From an uncultured Collinsella sp. (GTDB taxonomy: Bacteria; Actinomycetota; Coriobacteriia; Coriobacteriales; Coriobacteriaceae), in the NCBI GenBank assembly GCA_958450865.1, contig CAUDNY010000001.1, forward strand, positions 310,001 through 374,000: DNA of 64,000 nt. Direction: 5' to 3'. Below are positions 33,756-41,258 of this stretch, one piece after another. The stretch's first letter is position 1, and each line of letters begins with the position of its first letter. Under the pieces are notes generated by a model. It was not told the DNA's origin. It searched no databases and was given only the letters and a program-made list of their open reading frames with translations. Position numbers and translations under genes: made by a program.

Positions 33756-34011
33756 CCGAATTGGAAACGGTCCTCGCAAGGGGACCGTTTTTGTTTGGGC
33801 CCGGTGCATGGGATTCGGACCCGCCAGGGTGCGGAGCTGAGGAAACGCGAAGCGTTTTCCAGCGCAGCACGCGAGGGCCGTAGGCCCGAAGCGAAAGCGG
33901 GCGGCGTCAGCCGCACGCGACACCCCTCATCGCCCACCATTGAGTTGGAAACGGTCCTCGAAAGGGGACCGTTTTTGTTTGGGCCCATTTCATGGGATTC
34001 GAACCCGCCAG
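33739..34011 (+). repeat. Direct duplication of tRNA-Val 3' end plus terminator
   Basis: The block CCTCATCGCCCACCA... TTGGAAACGGTCCTCG... GGGGACCGTTTTTGTTTGGGCCC... CATGGGATTCG occurs at 33741-33829 and again at 33925-34011, 184 bp apart. The middle holds a GC-rich sequence with short palindromes (GAAACGCGAAGCGTTTTC). Confidence 0.85.
33764..33793 (+). terminator. Terminator after tRNA-Val
   Basis: AAACGGTCC TCGCAAGG GGACCGTTTTTG. A second copy lies at 33949-33978 in the duplicated block. Confidence 0.9.
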
Positions 34012-34364
34012 CACGTCTGTCACAAAGGCCGTGGCCAAATAATGGCAAAAATGAGTACTGCTACTTTGCTTGCAACATATAAAAAGATAGCGTTTGCGTA
34101 AGTTACGCAACATATGTCCATTATAAGGACTAACAGTTAGATCACAATCGTGCATTCATCGCCATTTCGACTTGCTATCTGGCCTTATTAGTCCAAAATT
34201 GCTGCTACCAAATCGGTAGCAGTACTCATATTTAATGTTTTTTGACCAGCGGGTCTCCCTGCCTTAGCAAATCTAAGGCAAAACGGGCTCCAGACCGCTG
34301 AATCATGCCACATAGGGCACGCTCGCAGTCCGGAACCCGGTCCAAATTGAGTTATTGCGCCGCG
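34012..34364. repeat. AT-rich gene-free island with inverted repeats
   Basis: About 350 bp, markedly richer in A and T than the rest of the window. A perfect 14-bp inverted repeat ATGAGTACTGCTAC (34051-34064) and GTAGCAGTACTCAT (34216-34229) brackets 151 bp. Inside is TTGCGTAAGTTACGCAA. To the right is a nested palindrome (34247-34300; CAGCGG... GCCTTAG/CTAAGGC ...CCGCTG). No gene is seen; it resembles a small non-autonomous element. Confidence 0.6.
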
Positions 34365-35648
34365 TTAGACCAAGACACCCGACAGGATCTCGATCAGACT
34401 GTCCACGTCGGCTTCCTCGCAGACGAGCGGCGGCAAGAAACGCAGCGTATGAGCACCCGTAGCGTTAATCACGGCACCGGCGGCCAGCGCGCGGGCAACA
34501 ATATCATGCGCGTCGCCCGCGGCATCATCCAAATCGCAGCCGAGCATTAGGCCACGGCCACGCACCTCTACCACATGCGGAAGTTTAGCCAGCGCCTGCT
34601 CCATATAGGCACCCACCTTGGCAGCATGGTCGGCATAATCGCCGCGCACGAGCGCGGAGAGCGTCGCGGCACACGCCGTGATGGCCAGGCAGCTACCGCC
34701 AAAGGTCGAGCCGTGGTCGCCCGGCTTAAACACGTCGGCAATCCCCTTCTTTGCCACGACGGCACCCATGGGCACGCCGTCGGCAATGCCCTTGGCAAGG
34801 CTCATGATGTCGGGCTCCACGCCATAGGTTTGGAACGCAAATGGCTTACCCGTGCGGAAGATACCGCACTGGACCTCGTCGGCGATAAGCACGGCGCCCA
34901 CTTCGTGTGCCAGGTCGCGCGCTGCCGCCATAAACTCCTCGGTCATGGGGTGCACGCCACTCTCACCCTGGATCGGCTCGAGCATCACGGCACAAATCTC
35001 GCTCCCCAGCTGCTTAAAGATCGCACGCAGTTCATCGACATCGTTGGGCGTGCAGGCCACAAAGCCACCCGGCAGCGGGCGGAAGCTATCCTGCAGCCAA
35101 TCCTGCATGGTGGCGGCAATGGTCTCGAGCGTACGGCCGTGGAAGCCGCCGCGCATGCACACGATGGTGTTGCCGCCATTACCGGCACGCTTGGCGTACA
35201 GGCGCGCGAGCTTCATCGAGCCCTCGTTGGCCTCGGCGCCAGAGTTGGCAAAGAAGGTCTCCCAAACCTGCTCATCCGCAGCCGGGGCACCAAGAGCAGC
35301 TGCCGTGGTCTCATCGCCGGCGACAATGGCATCGGCAAGCACGCGCGCACCATCTACGTCGTCGTTAGCAAGCTTGGACAGCAGCGCCGCGACCTGTCCG
35401 CGCTGCTCAATGTAGAAGTAATTGGAGACATGCATGAGCTTTTTGGTCTGTGCCTCGAGCGCCGAGAGCACAGCCGGGTCGCCATGACCTAGGCTGCACA
35501 CGCCGATACCGGCAAGAAAGTCGAGGTACTCACGGCCATCGTCGCCGGTGAGCTTCATGCCGTGACCCTCGACAAACTCGACCGGAGAGCGGCCAAAGGT
35601 ATGCATAACGTAATGGGATTCAAGCGATTGCTGAGCTGCAAGTGACAT
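34365..35648 (-). CDS. argD: Acetylornithine aminotransferase
   Basis: A 427-aa class III PLP aminotransferase: ETFFANSGAEANEGSMKLAR (phosphate-binding), GGFHGRT, LIADEVQCGIFRTGK with the PLP-stacking Asp, and SLAKGIADGVPMGAV with the Schiff-base Lys. It converts N-acetylglutamate semialdehyde to N-acetylornithine. An extra 25-30 residues (about 100-128, Ala-rich) precede ETFFANSG compared with typical ArgD. Last gene of argC-J-B-D. Start follows AAAGG. GabT-like enzymes are excluded by the operon context. Confidence 0.93.
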   Translation of the reverse strand: MSLAAQQSLESHYVMHTFGRSPVEFVEGHGMKLTGDDGREYLDFLAGIGVCSLGHGDPAVLSALEAQTKKLMHVSNYFYIEQRGQVAALLSKLANDDVDGARVLADAIVAGDETTAAALGAPAADEQVWETFFANSGAEANEGSMKLARLYAKRAGNGGNTIVCMRGGFHGRTLETIAATMQDWLQDSFRPLPGGFVACTPNDVDELRAIFKQLGSEICAVMLEPIQGESGVHPMTEEFMAAARDLAHEVGAVLIADEVQCGIFRTGKPFAFQTYGVEPDIMSLAKGIADGVPMGAVVAKKGIADVFKPGDHGSTFGGSCLAITACAATLSALVRGDYADHAAKVGAYMEQALAKLPHVVEVRGRGLMLGCDLDDAAGDAHDIVARALAAGAVINATGAHTLRFLPPLVCEEADVDSLIEILSGVLV

Positions 35649-35717
35649 GGGATGCCTTTCGTTGGGCGCCAGACGGCGCGGAGCTATGGGTGCAGGAATG
35701 GGGCGGCTGCGGGTCAG

Positions 35718-36698
35718 CTAGACCGTCTGAAGCTTCTCGACCTCGTCAAGGTTCTCGGTCAGACGCGCAGCAAACGTCGAAAGCGGATGCGGATGCGTAT
35801 CGAACTCGTAAGCCGTCTCGGTGGAATGGATCACGGTGCCGACGCCGGCATCGGTCAGCAGCTCCAGGAGCAGCGAATGCGGCGTAGTACCGTTAATGAT
35901 GTGGGCACGAAATACGCCGCCGGTAAGCGCGTCGACAGCCGCACGCAGCTTGGGAATCATGCCCTTATCGACCTCGCCGCCGTAGAGCATTTCGTTAACC
36001 TCGTCGAGCGTTAGGTTGGAGATAAGCGAGTCCTTGTCGCTAAAGTCCTTGTACAGACCATCGACATCGGTCAAAAAGATCGCCTTATGCGCGTGGAGCG
36101 CCGCGGCAACGGCACCGGCGGCGGTGTCGGCGTTGATGTTGAAGAAACCGCCGTCCTCCCCCGCCGCGACGGTAGCGATGACGGGGATGTACTCGCTATC
36201 GAGTAAGCGCTCGATATAGTCGGTGTTGACGTGCGTCACTTTGCCCACGCGACCGAGCTCGGGGTCGAGCGGCTCGGCGATGAGCGTGCCGGCATCGCTG
36301 CCCGACACGCCCACGGCCAGGTTACCGTGGTGGTTGATGGCAGCAACCAACTCCTGGTTGACCTTGCCGCCCAGCACCTCGCGCACGATATCCATAGTCG
36401 CCGGCGTGGTCACGCGCTGGCCGTTCTTAAACTCGACGGGAATATCGTAATGGCTCAGCGCCTCGTTGATAGCCTTGCCGCCGCCATGCACGATGACGGG
36501 GCGCATACCGATGATCTTGAGCAAAACGATGTCGCTCATCACGTCGCGGCGCAGCTGCTCATCAACCATGGCGGCTCCGCCATATTTGATAACAACCGTC
36601 TTGCCGGTCAGGTTCTTAATCCACGGCAGCGCTTCGAACAGCAGCTGCGCGGTTGCTTCGTTGGATTCGCTCGAACGACAATCGCGTGCGAATTTCAT
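35718..36698 (-). CDS. argB: Acetylglutamate kinase
   Basis: ArgB (326 aa), the second step of arginine synthesis. VVIKYGGAAM near residue 34 binds ATP phosphates; VHGGGKAINEAL and GVSGSDAGTL are substrate motifs; GGFFNINADTAAGAVAAAL and GGVDKGM-like GGEVDKGMIPKL complete it. The start at 36698 (MKFARD) has GAGG upstream. The C-terminal tail of about 20 residues extends beyond usual homologues. Arg-inhibited forms carry an N-terminal helix; about 20 residues precede the core here, so feedback control is possible. Confidence 0.94.
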   Translation of the reverse strand: MKFARDCRSSESNEATAQLLFEALPWIKNLTGKTVVIKYGGAAMVDEQLRRDVMSDIVLLKIIGMRPVIVHGGGKAINEALSHYDIPVEFKNGQRVTTPATMDIVREVLGGKVNQELVAAINHHGNLAVGVSGSDAGTLIAEPLDPELGRVGKVTHVNTDYIERLLDSEYIPVIATVAAGEDGGFFNINADTAAGAVAAALHAHKAIFLTDVDGLYKDFSDKDSLISNLTLDEVNEMLYGGEVDKGMIPKLRAAVDALTGGVFRAHIINGTTPHSLLLELLTDAGVGTVIHSTETAYEFDTHPHPLSTFAARLTENLDEVEKLQTV

Positions 36699-36779
36699 AA
36701 TCTGCCTCGTCTTTCGTATCGTTATCGCGCCGTGCTCCGCTGTCCGCAATCGCGGCAAGATACGCAGCGTGCCTGGAAT

Positions 36780-38048
36780 CTAGGAACGGTAGTCGCCGTT
36801 GATGGAGATGTACTCGTGCGTGAGGTCGCAGGTCCACACAGTCGTTGCCGCGTCGCCTGCGCCCAGGTCGGCCGAGATCACGATCTCGGGCGCTTCGAAA
36901 CGTCGTAGAGCCTCGTCCTCGTCAAAGGGAACAGTCAGACCGTCGCGACAGACGGGCATGCCCATCATGTCGATAGAAACGTCTTCCTGATTAAACTTCA
37001 CGCCGCACTTACCAAGCGCCATAGCAACGCGGCCCCAGTTGCAGTCGTGGCCGGCGATGCAGGTCTTAACGAGCGGCGAGTTGGCAACGGCGCGGGCGGC
37101 GATATCGGCTTCCTCGTCGTTAGCGGCGCCGGTAACGTTAACCGTCACGAGCTTTGACGCACCCTCGCCATCGGCCGCAATGTTGCGCGCCAGGCTCTCG
37201 CACACCTCGTGCACGGCAAAGGCCAGCTCGTCAAAGGCATCAGTGCCCTCGACGATGGCCTCGGCATCTGCGGCAGCGGCGCCGGAGGCAAGCATGATGC
37301 AGGTGTCGTTGGTCGAGGTGTCGGAATCGACCGTTACCTTGTTAAAAGTCTGCTTGGCGGTCGAGAGCAGCAGGGCATGAAGTGCCGCAGGCTCGACGGG
37401 GGCATCGGTGGTGATAACTGCGATCATGGTGGCCATGTTGGGCATGATCATGCCCGAGCCCTTGCACATGCCGCCTACCGTATAGACATTACCCGCATGA
37501 CCCGCCGCCTCGCTGACGTAGGACACGGCGTACTCCTTGGAGTGCGTGTCGGTCGTCATGATGGCGCGAGCGGCATCGGCGCCACCGTGGGCGGAGAGCG
37601 CCTCGTAGGCGGCAGGAATGGCGGTCTCAAACGTGTCGATCGGCAGAATCTGGCCAATCACACCCGTGGAGGCAACCAGAATCTGCTGGGGCTCACAGCC
37701 GATGACCTGCGATGCGATGCTGCACGTCTCGCGCGCGCATGCAAGGCCGGTCTCACCCGTGGCGGCGTTAGCATTGCCAGAGTTAACCGAAACGCCGGCG
37801 ATGATTCCGTAGCCCTTGTCGGCACCGCCCAGGTTGGCACGGCTCACCTGCACGGGCGCCGCGCAAAAGCGATTGGTGGTAAACACGCCGGCACCGGGAC
37901 AGGGTTTATCGGGCACGACGAGCGCGTAATCCAGACGCTCGGGGTTCTTGCGGAACCCAGCGTGGATGCCTGCAGCCTTAAAACCAGCCGCAGCCGTAAC
38001 GCCACCCTCGACGGCGCGAATCTTGATATCAAACAGCTCGGTATTCAT
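36780..38048 (-). CDS. argJ: Bifunctional ornithine acetyltransferase/N-acetylglutamate synthase
   Basis: A 422-aa ArgJ, an Ntn-type hydrolase that self-cleaves. KGSGMIMPNMATM near 200 contains the Ala-Thr autocleavage site, Thr being the nucleophile; STGVIGQ, VDSDTSTNDT and GHDCNWGRVA are conserved. It recycles the acetyl group from N-acetylornithine to glutamate, so no separate argE is needed; whether it also uses acetyl-CoA is not visible. Start follows AAGGAG. A 134-bp gap separates it from argC. Confidence 0.95.
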   Translation of the reverse strand: MNTELFDIKIRAVEGGVTAAAGFKAAGIHAGFRKNPERLDYALVVPDKPCPGAGVFTTNRFCAAPVQVSRANLGGADKGYGIIAGVSVNSGNANAATGETGLACARETCSIASQVIGCEPQQILVASTGVIGQILPIDTFETAIPAAYEALSAHGGADAARAIMTTDTHSKEYAVSYVSEAAGHAGNVYTVGGMCKGSGMIMPNMATMIAVITTDAPVEPAALHALLLSTAKQTFNKVTVDSDTSTNDTCIMLASGAAAADAEAIVEGTDAFDELAFAVHEVCESLARNIAADGEGASKLVTVNVTGAANDEEADIAARAVANSPLVKTCIAGHDCNWGRVAMALGKCGVKFNQEDVSIDMMGMPVCRDGLTVPFDEDEALRRFEAPEIVISADLGAGDAATTVWTCDLTHEYISINGDYRS

Positions 38049-38182
38049 CGTCTTTATGACTCCTTATGTCAAACAAAAAACGGACATCGGTTGGTGCGCC
38101 ATGCCAGTCGTGATCATGAGACCAGCTTAAGAGTGGCGCCCCACTCGATGCCCGACTACCAAATCGTTAACAATCGAATGTG

Positions 38183-39253
38183 CTACACCGGGCACGCCAC
38201 TGTGGGCAAGCCTCGTCGCTCGTCAAAACCAAAGACGACGTTGGCGCACTGGACCGCCTGGCCTGCTGCACCCTTGCACAGATTGTCGATGGCGCCCGTA
38301 GCCACCAGAACGCCCGCGCGCTTGTTGAGCGCGAGGCCGATCTGGGCGGCGTTGGTACCGACGACCGAAGCCGTCTTGGGCTGCTGGCCGGCATCGAGTA
38401 CGCGCACGAAGGTGCGACCGGTGTAGAACTGCTTGTAATGGTCGACAACGTCCTCAAGGGTCAAGGTATCGATAGCCTGCGGCGTAAGCGGCATCGTCAC
38501 CGTAGAGAGCAGACCGCGCTTGAGCGGTGCCAGATGCGGGGTAAAGACGACACGATCGGTTAGGCCCAAGATCTGCTCGATTTCGGGCGTGTGACGATGC
38601 TTGCCCACGCCATAGGCCTCCAGGTTTTCGTCCGTGCTGCAAAAATGCGTACGGGCGTTGCAGGACTTACCGGCACCCGTTACACCGCTGATAGCGTCAA
38701 CGATCACGGGGCCGCTCTGGGCAACCCAGCCAGCGCGCACGGCAGGCGCGGCGGCAAGGCTCGTTGCGGTGGGATAGCAACCGGCGCAGGCGACCAGTAC
38801 GGGTTTGCCATCGGCATGGTCAGATGCGACGGTCTCCAAATCCTGGCAGAACAGCTCGGGCAGACCAAAGGCGCGGCTCTTGAGTAGCTCGGGGCTCGTG
38901 TGCTCGACGGCATACCAGGCCTCAAAGGTGGCCGGATCGCTCAGGCGATAGTCGGCCGAAAGGTCAATGCAGGAAACTCCCGCGGCAAGCAGGGCGGGCA
39001 CCTGTGCCATGGCAGCTGTGTGCGGCACGGCCAAAAAGACCGCGTCGCAGTTCTTGAGCTCGGGGGCATCATGCGTCGTGAAGACAAGATCGCTTACGCC
39101 GGTGAAGCTCGGGTACACCGCAGACAACGGCTGGCCAGCATCGGCGTTGGACGTAATGGCAGCAAGTTCAAACTCGGGATGACCGAGGACGAGGCGAATG
39201 AGCTCGGCGCCGGCATATCCAGCCGCACCAACGATTCCAACCTTTAATGACAT
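38183..39253 (-). CDS. argC: N-acetyl-gamma-glutamyl-phosphate reductase
   Basis: ArgC (356 aa), the NADPH-dependent third step. GIVGAAGYAGAELIRL near 6-21 is the Rossmann motif, VACAGCYPTATSLA near 150 carries the catalytic Cys, and HRHTPEIEQ near 220 the catalytic His region. First gene of the arginine cluster, about 85 bp downstream of two ArgR-like boxes. The start has AAGGAGT upstream. Confidence 0.95.
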   Translation of the reverse strand: MSLKVGIVGAAGYAGAELIRLVLGHPEFELAAITSNADAGQPLSAVYPSFTGVSDLVFTTHDAPELKNCDAVFLAVPHTAAMAQVPALLAAGVSCIDLSADYRLSDPATFEAWYAVEHTSPELLKSRAFGLPELFCQDLETVASDHADGKPVLVACAGCYPTATSLAAAPAVRAGWVAQSGPVIVDAISGVTGAGKSCNARTHFCSTDENLEAYGVGKHRHTPEIEQILGLTDRVVFTPHLAPLKRGLLSTVTMPLTPQAIDTLTLEDVVDHYKQFYTGRTFVRVLDAGQQPKTASVVGTNAAQIGLALNKRAGVLVATGAIDNLCKGAAGQAVQCANVVFGFDERRGLPTVACPV

Positions 39254-39337
39254 ATCAGACTCCTTGTCTGCAGTTATGCACCAATACGCATCCTGCAGCC
39301 GTCGTTATGAAGTGGGTTGAAACTTTAGCACCAGAAG

Positions 39338-39375
39338 ATGCATATATACGCAAATCTTTTGCATATTCATGCATT
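39338..39375 (-). promoter_or_regulatory. Paired ArgR (ARG box) operators before argC
   Basis: ATGCATATATACGCAAAT (39338-39355) and TTTGCATATTCATGCATT (39358-39375) each resemble the 18-bp ARG box, an AT-centred palindrome with TGCA or TGAAT flanks. They are separated by two bases, like the 3-bp spacing in E. coli tandem boxes. A weaker third copy is at about 39274-39291. ArgR would bind with arginine to repress argCJBD. argR is not in the window. Confidence 0.7.
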
Positions 39376-39420
39376 GAAACAGTCCCGACACATTCACTCA
39401 AAGGAATTGACAAATAAATA

Positions 39421-39472
39421 CGAGCCCCATATTGCCCAGTGCACCTTACGGTGACGTTGCAATGTGGGGCCC
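39421..39472 (-). terminator. Terminator after the first PNPOx gene
   Basis: GGGCCCCACATTGC...GCAATATGGGGCTC stem with a 20-nt loop, followed by GTATTTATTTG on the minus strand. Confidence 0.7.
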
Positions 39473-39518
39473 GCTACATGCGAGAATTTGAATTGTCGAA
39501 ACTTGCTGAGAGACTCGT

Positions 39519-39929
39519 TTAGAGCTCGACCGGCACCCATTCGTCATGGTTGCAGATAAAGGCCTCGGGTTCCTCCACGCTAAAGAAGACGAGCGTGGGA
39601 TCGTCTGCGCCCTCGTAGTGCTCGCCTAGGCGCTCCAGGTGCTTCCAGCCTGCCTCGCGCATATCGGGAGCGGCCTGGTCATCCAGACCCGCATGCCCGC
39701 GCAAGATGAGCCAGCCATGGCCCGGCCACCAACTCGTAGCCTCAAAGCGTTGATTTTGCAGCAGCTCTTGCCACACGTCTTTGGTGCGCGCCGTTACAAA
39801 CCACAGCTTGCCGTCCTGGATCTGCGCAAACGAAAACGGACGCACATGCGGCTGCCCATCAACGCTCGTCGCCAAATACCATGCCGGCACCGACGTCAGA
39901 TACTCCAACACCGTATTCAGTCCGTCCAC
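39519..39929 (-). CDS. Pyridoxamine 5'-phosphate oxidase-fold protein (FMN-binding split barrel)
   Basis: A 136-aa single-domain protein: VPAWYLATSVDGQPHVRPFSFAQIQDGKLWFVTA is the flavin-binding strand pattern, KDVWQELLQNQRFEATSW follows. Members bind FMN, F420 or heme and act as small reductases; the substrate is unknown. The start is taken as GTG at 39929, four bases after AGGAGG; an ATG 21 bp upstream lacks a site. It is a tandem paralogue of the next gene (39981-40427), sharing PAWYLAT, RPFSF and KLWF. Confidence 0.8.
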   Translation of the reverse strand: MDGLNTVLEYLTSVPAWYLATSVDGQPHVRPFSFAQIQDGKLWFVTARTKDVWQELLQNQRFEATSWWPGHGWLILRGHAGLDDQAAPDMREAGWKHLERLGEHYEGADDPTLVFFSVEEPEAFICNHDEWVPVEL

Positions 39930-39980
39930 GTTTCCTCCTGACGCTCGCAATTTTGGGATGGGTAGTTAATTTGAGACGCG

Positions 39981-40427
39981 CTAGAGCTCCAGATGCTCTT
40001 CGCTGCCGTCGATATCGCAGAAGCGGGCGGCGATATTGCGGACCGAGAAAAACGCAAGACGACCGTCGTTGGCGCTCTCATGCTTCTCGCCAATGCCCAC
40101 CATGTGCTTAAAGCCTGCTTCGCGAACGCGGTCGCTCACCACCGCATCGTCCTCGAGCGCGGCCTTGCCGGACAATACGATCCAGCACTCCCCCGGCTTC
40201 CAGCCCGAAAGCTCAAACTTGGGGTTCGCGCTGAGCTCGGCCCACACATCCTTATCGCGCGAGGTGCAAAACCACAGCTTGTCATCATCGACCATGGCAA
40301 ACGAGAACGGCCTCACGCGCGGCTGATGTCCGTCCGTCGCGTCGATCGTGGCGAGATACCACGCCGGAATGCGCCTGAGATACGAACAGGCGCGCTCGAG
40401 CTGCGCCGTGCGGTCGTTGTCAGTCAT
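39981..40427 (-). CDS. Pyridoxamine 5'-phosphate oxidase-fold protein, paralogue
   Basis: A 148-aa paralogue of the downstream gene: IPAWYLATID, RVRPFSFAMVDDDKLWFCTSRDKDVWAELSANPKFELSG and a C-terminal FFSV motif. The fold is the flavin split barrel; reaction unknown. It has GGGG before the ATG. The pair is probably cotranscribed after ecfT and likely arose by tandem duplication. Confidence 0.8.
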   Translation of the reverse strand: MTDNDRTAQLERACSYLRRIPAWYLATIDATDGHQPRVRPFSFAMVDDDKLWFCTSRDKDVWAELSANPKFELSGWKPGECWIVLSGKAALEDDAVVSDRVREAGFKHMVGIGEKHESANDGRLAFFSVRNIAARFCDIDGSEEHLEL

Positions 40428-40457
40428 GGGGACCCCTTTCCTGCGCTCGAATCGCGC

Positions 40458-41258
40458 CTAAACAAGTTGAAGATTGATGACGATGACGCAGATGAGCAGC
40501 AGCATCGTCACCACCGCTGCCAGCGCATCGCCGCGGCCAAACACAAGCGTATGCAGGCGCGTTCGGCCCTGTTCGCCATGATAACAACGGGCATCCATGG
40601 CGGCAGACAGCGTTTCGGCATGACGGAACACCCCCGTGAACAGCGGAATCGCCACACTGCCGAGCATACGCACGCCGCCGAGCGGGCCTCCCGTCACGCG
40701 CGCACCGCGGCTCGCCTGCGCATCGGCCGTCTGCTTTATCTCGGTGGCAAACTGCGGCATAAAGCGCAGCGCGATACCCATAATCATACCGAGCTCGTGC
40801 GCAGGAAGTCCCACACGCGCAAACGGCGCGAGCAGGCGCTCAAAGCCCGCGGTGAGGTCGAGCGTCGGTGTGGTGAGCGTAATGGCGCTCATGCCGGCCA
40901 TCATCAAGGTCAGGCGGCACGCCATAAAGGCGGCGGAATGTAACGAGCCCTCGCTTATCTGCAAAAAGCCGAGCTGCCACAGAATGCGCCCGCTCTGGTC
41001 GGTAAACAAGTTGAGCACCGCGACCACGACGACGATTGCCAGCAGCGGCGCCATCGACGACAGAACGCGACGAACCGGCACCCGAGACACGGCATAGATC
41101 AGCACGACAAACATTGCGACAGGGGCCAGTCCGCGGAAGCTGCTGACTGTGAGCGACGTGATCAGAAACACAAAGCCCAAGAGCAACTTAGTTCGCGGGT
41201 CCAGGCGGTGGATCGCGCTATCGCTCGGATAGTAGCTGCCAAACGAAAACGCCTCCAT
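40458..41258 (-). CDS. ecfT: ECF transporter transmembrane subunit EcfT
   Basis: A 266-aa membrane protein with about five segments (near 25-45, 55-75, 100-150, 245-265). Two Ala-Arg type coupling motifs of EcfT are visible around ASRGARVTGG and MDARCYHGE, which contact the ATPases. It links the EcfA ATPases to exchangeable S components. Its ATG overlaps the ecfA stop, indicating translational coupling. With the fused ATPase and ribU it forms a complete energy-coupling module. Confidence 0.92.
   Translation of the reverse strand: MEAFSFGSYYPSDSAIHRLDPRTKLLLGFVFLITSLTVSSFRGLAPVAMFVVLIYAVSRVPVRRVLSSMAPLLAIVVVVAVLNLFTDQSGRILWQLGFLQISEGSLHSAAFMACRLTLMMAGMSAITLTTPTLDLTAGFERLLAPFARVGLPAHELGMIMGIALRFMPQFATEIKQTADAQASRGARVTGGPLGGVRMLGSVAIPLFTGVFRHAETLSAAMDARCYHGEQGRTRLHTLVFGRGDALAAVVTMLLLICVIVINLQLV

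Noticed and set aside
39406..39434. Plus-strand TTGACA with 17-bp spacer and TATTGC as a promoter.
   Set aside because: No plus-strand gene follows, and the -10 match is poor; the bases belong to the terminator of the minus-strand gene.
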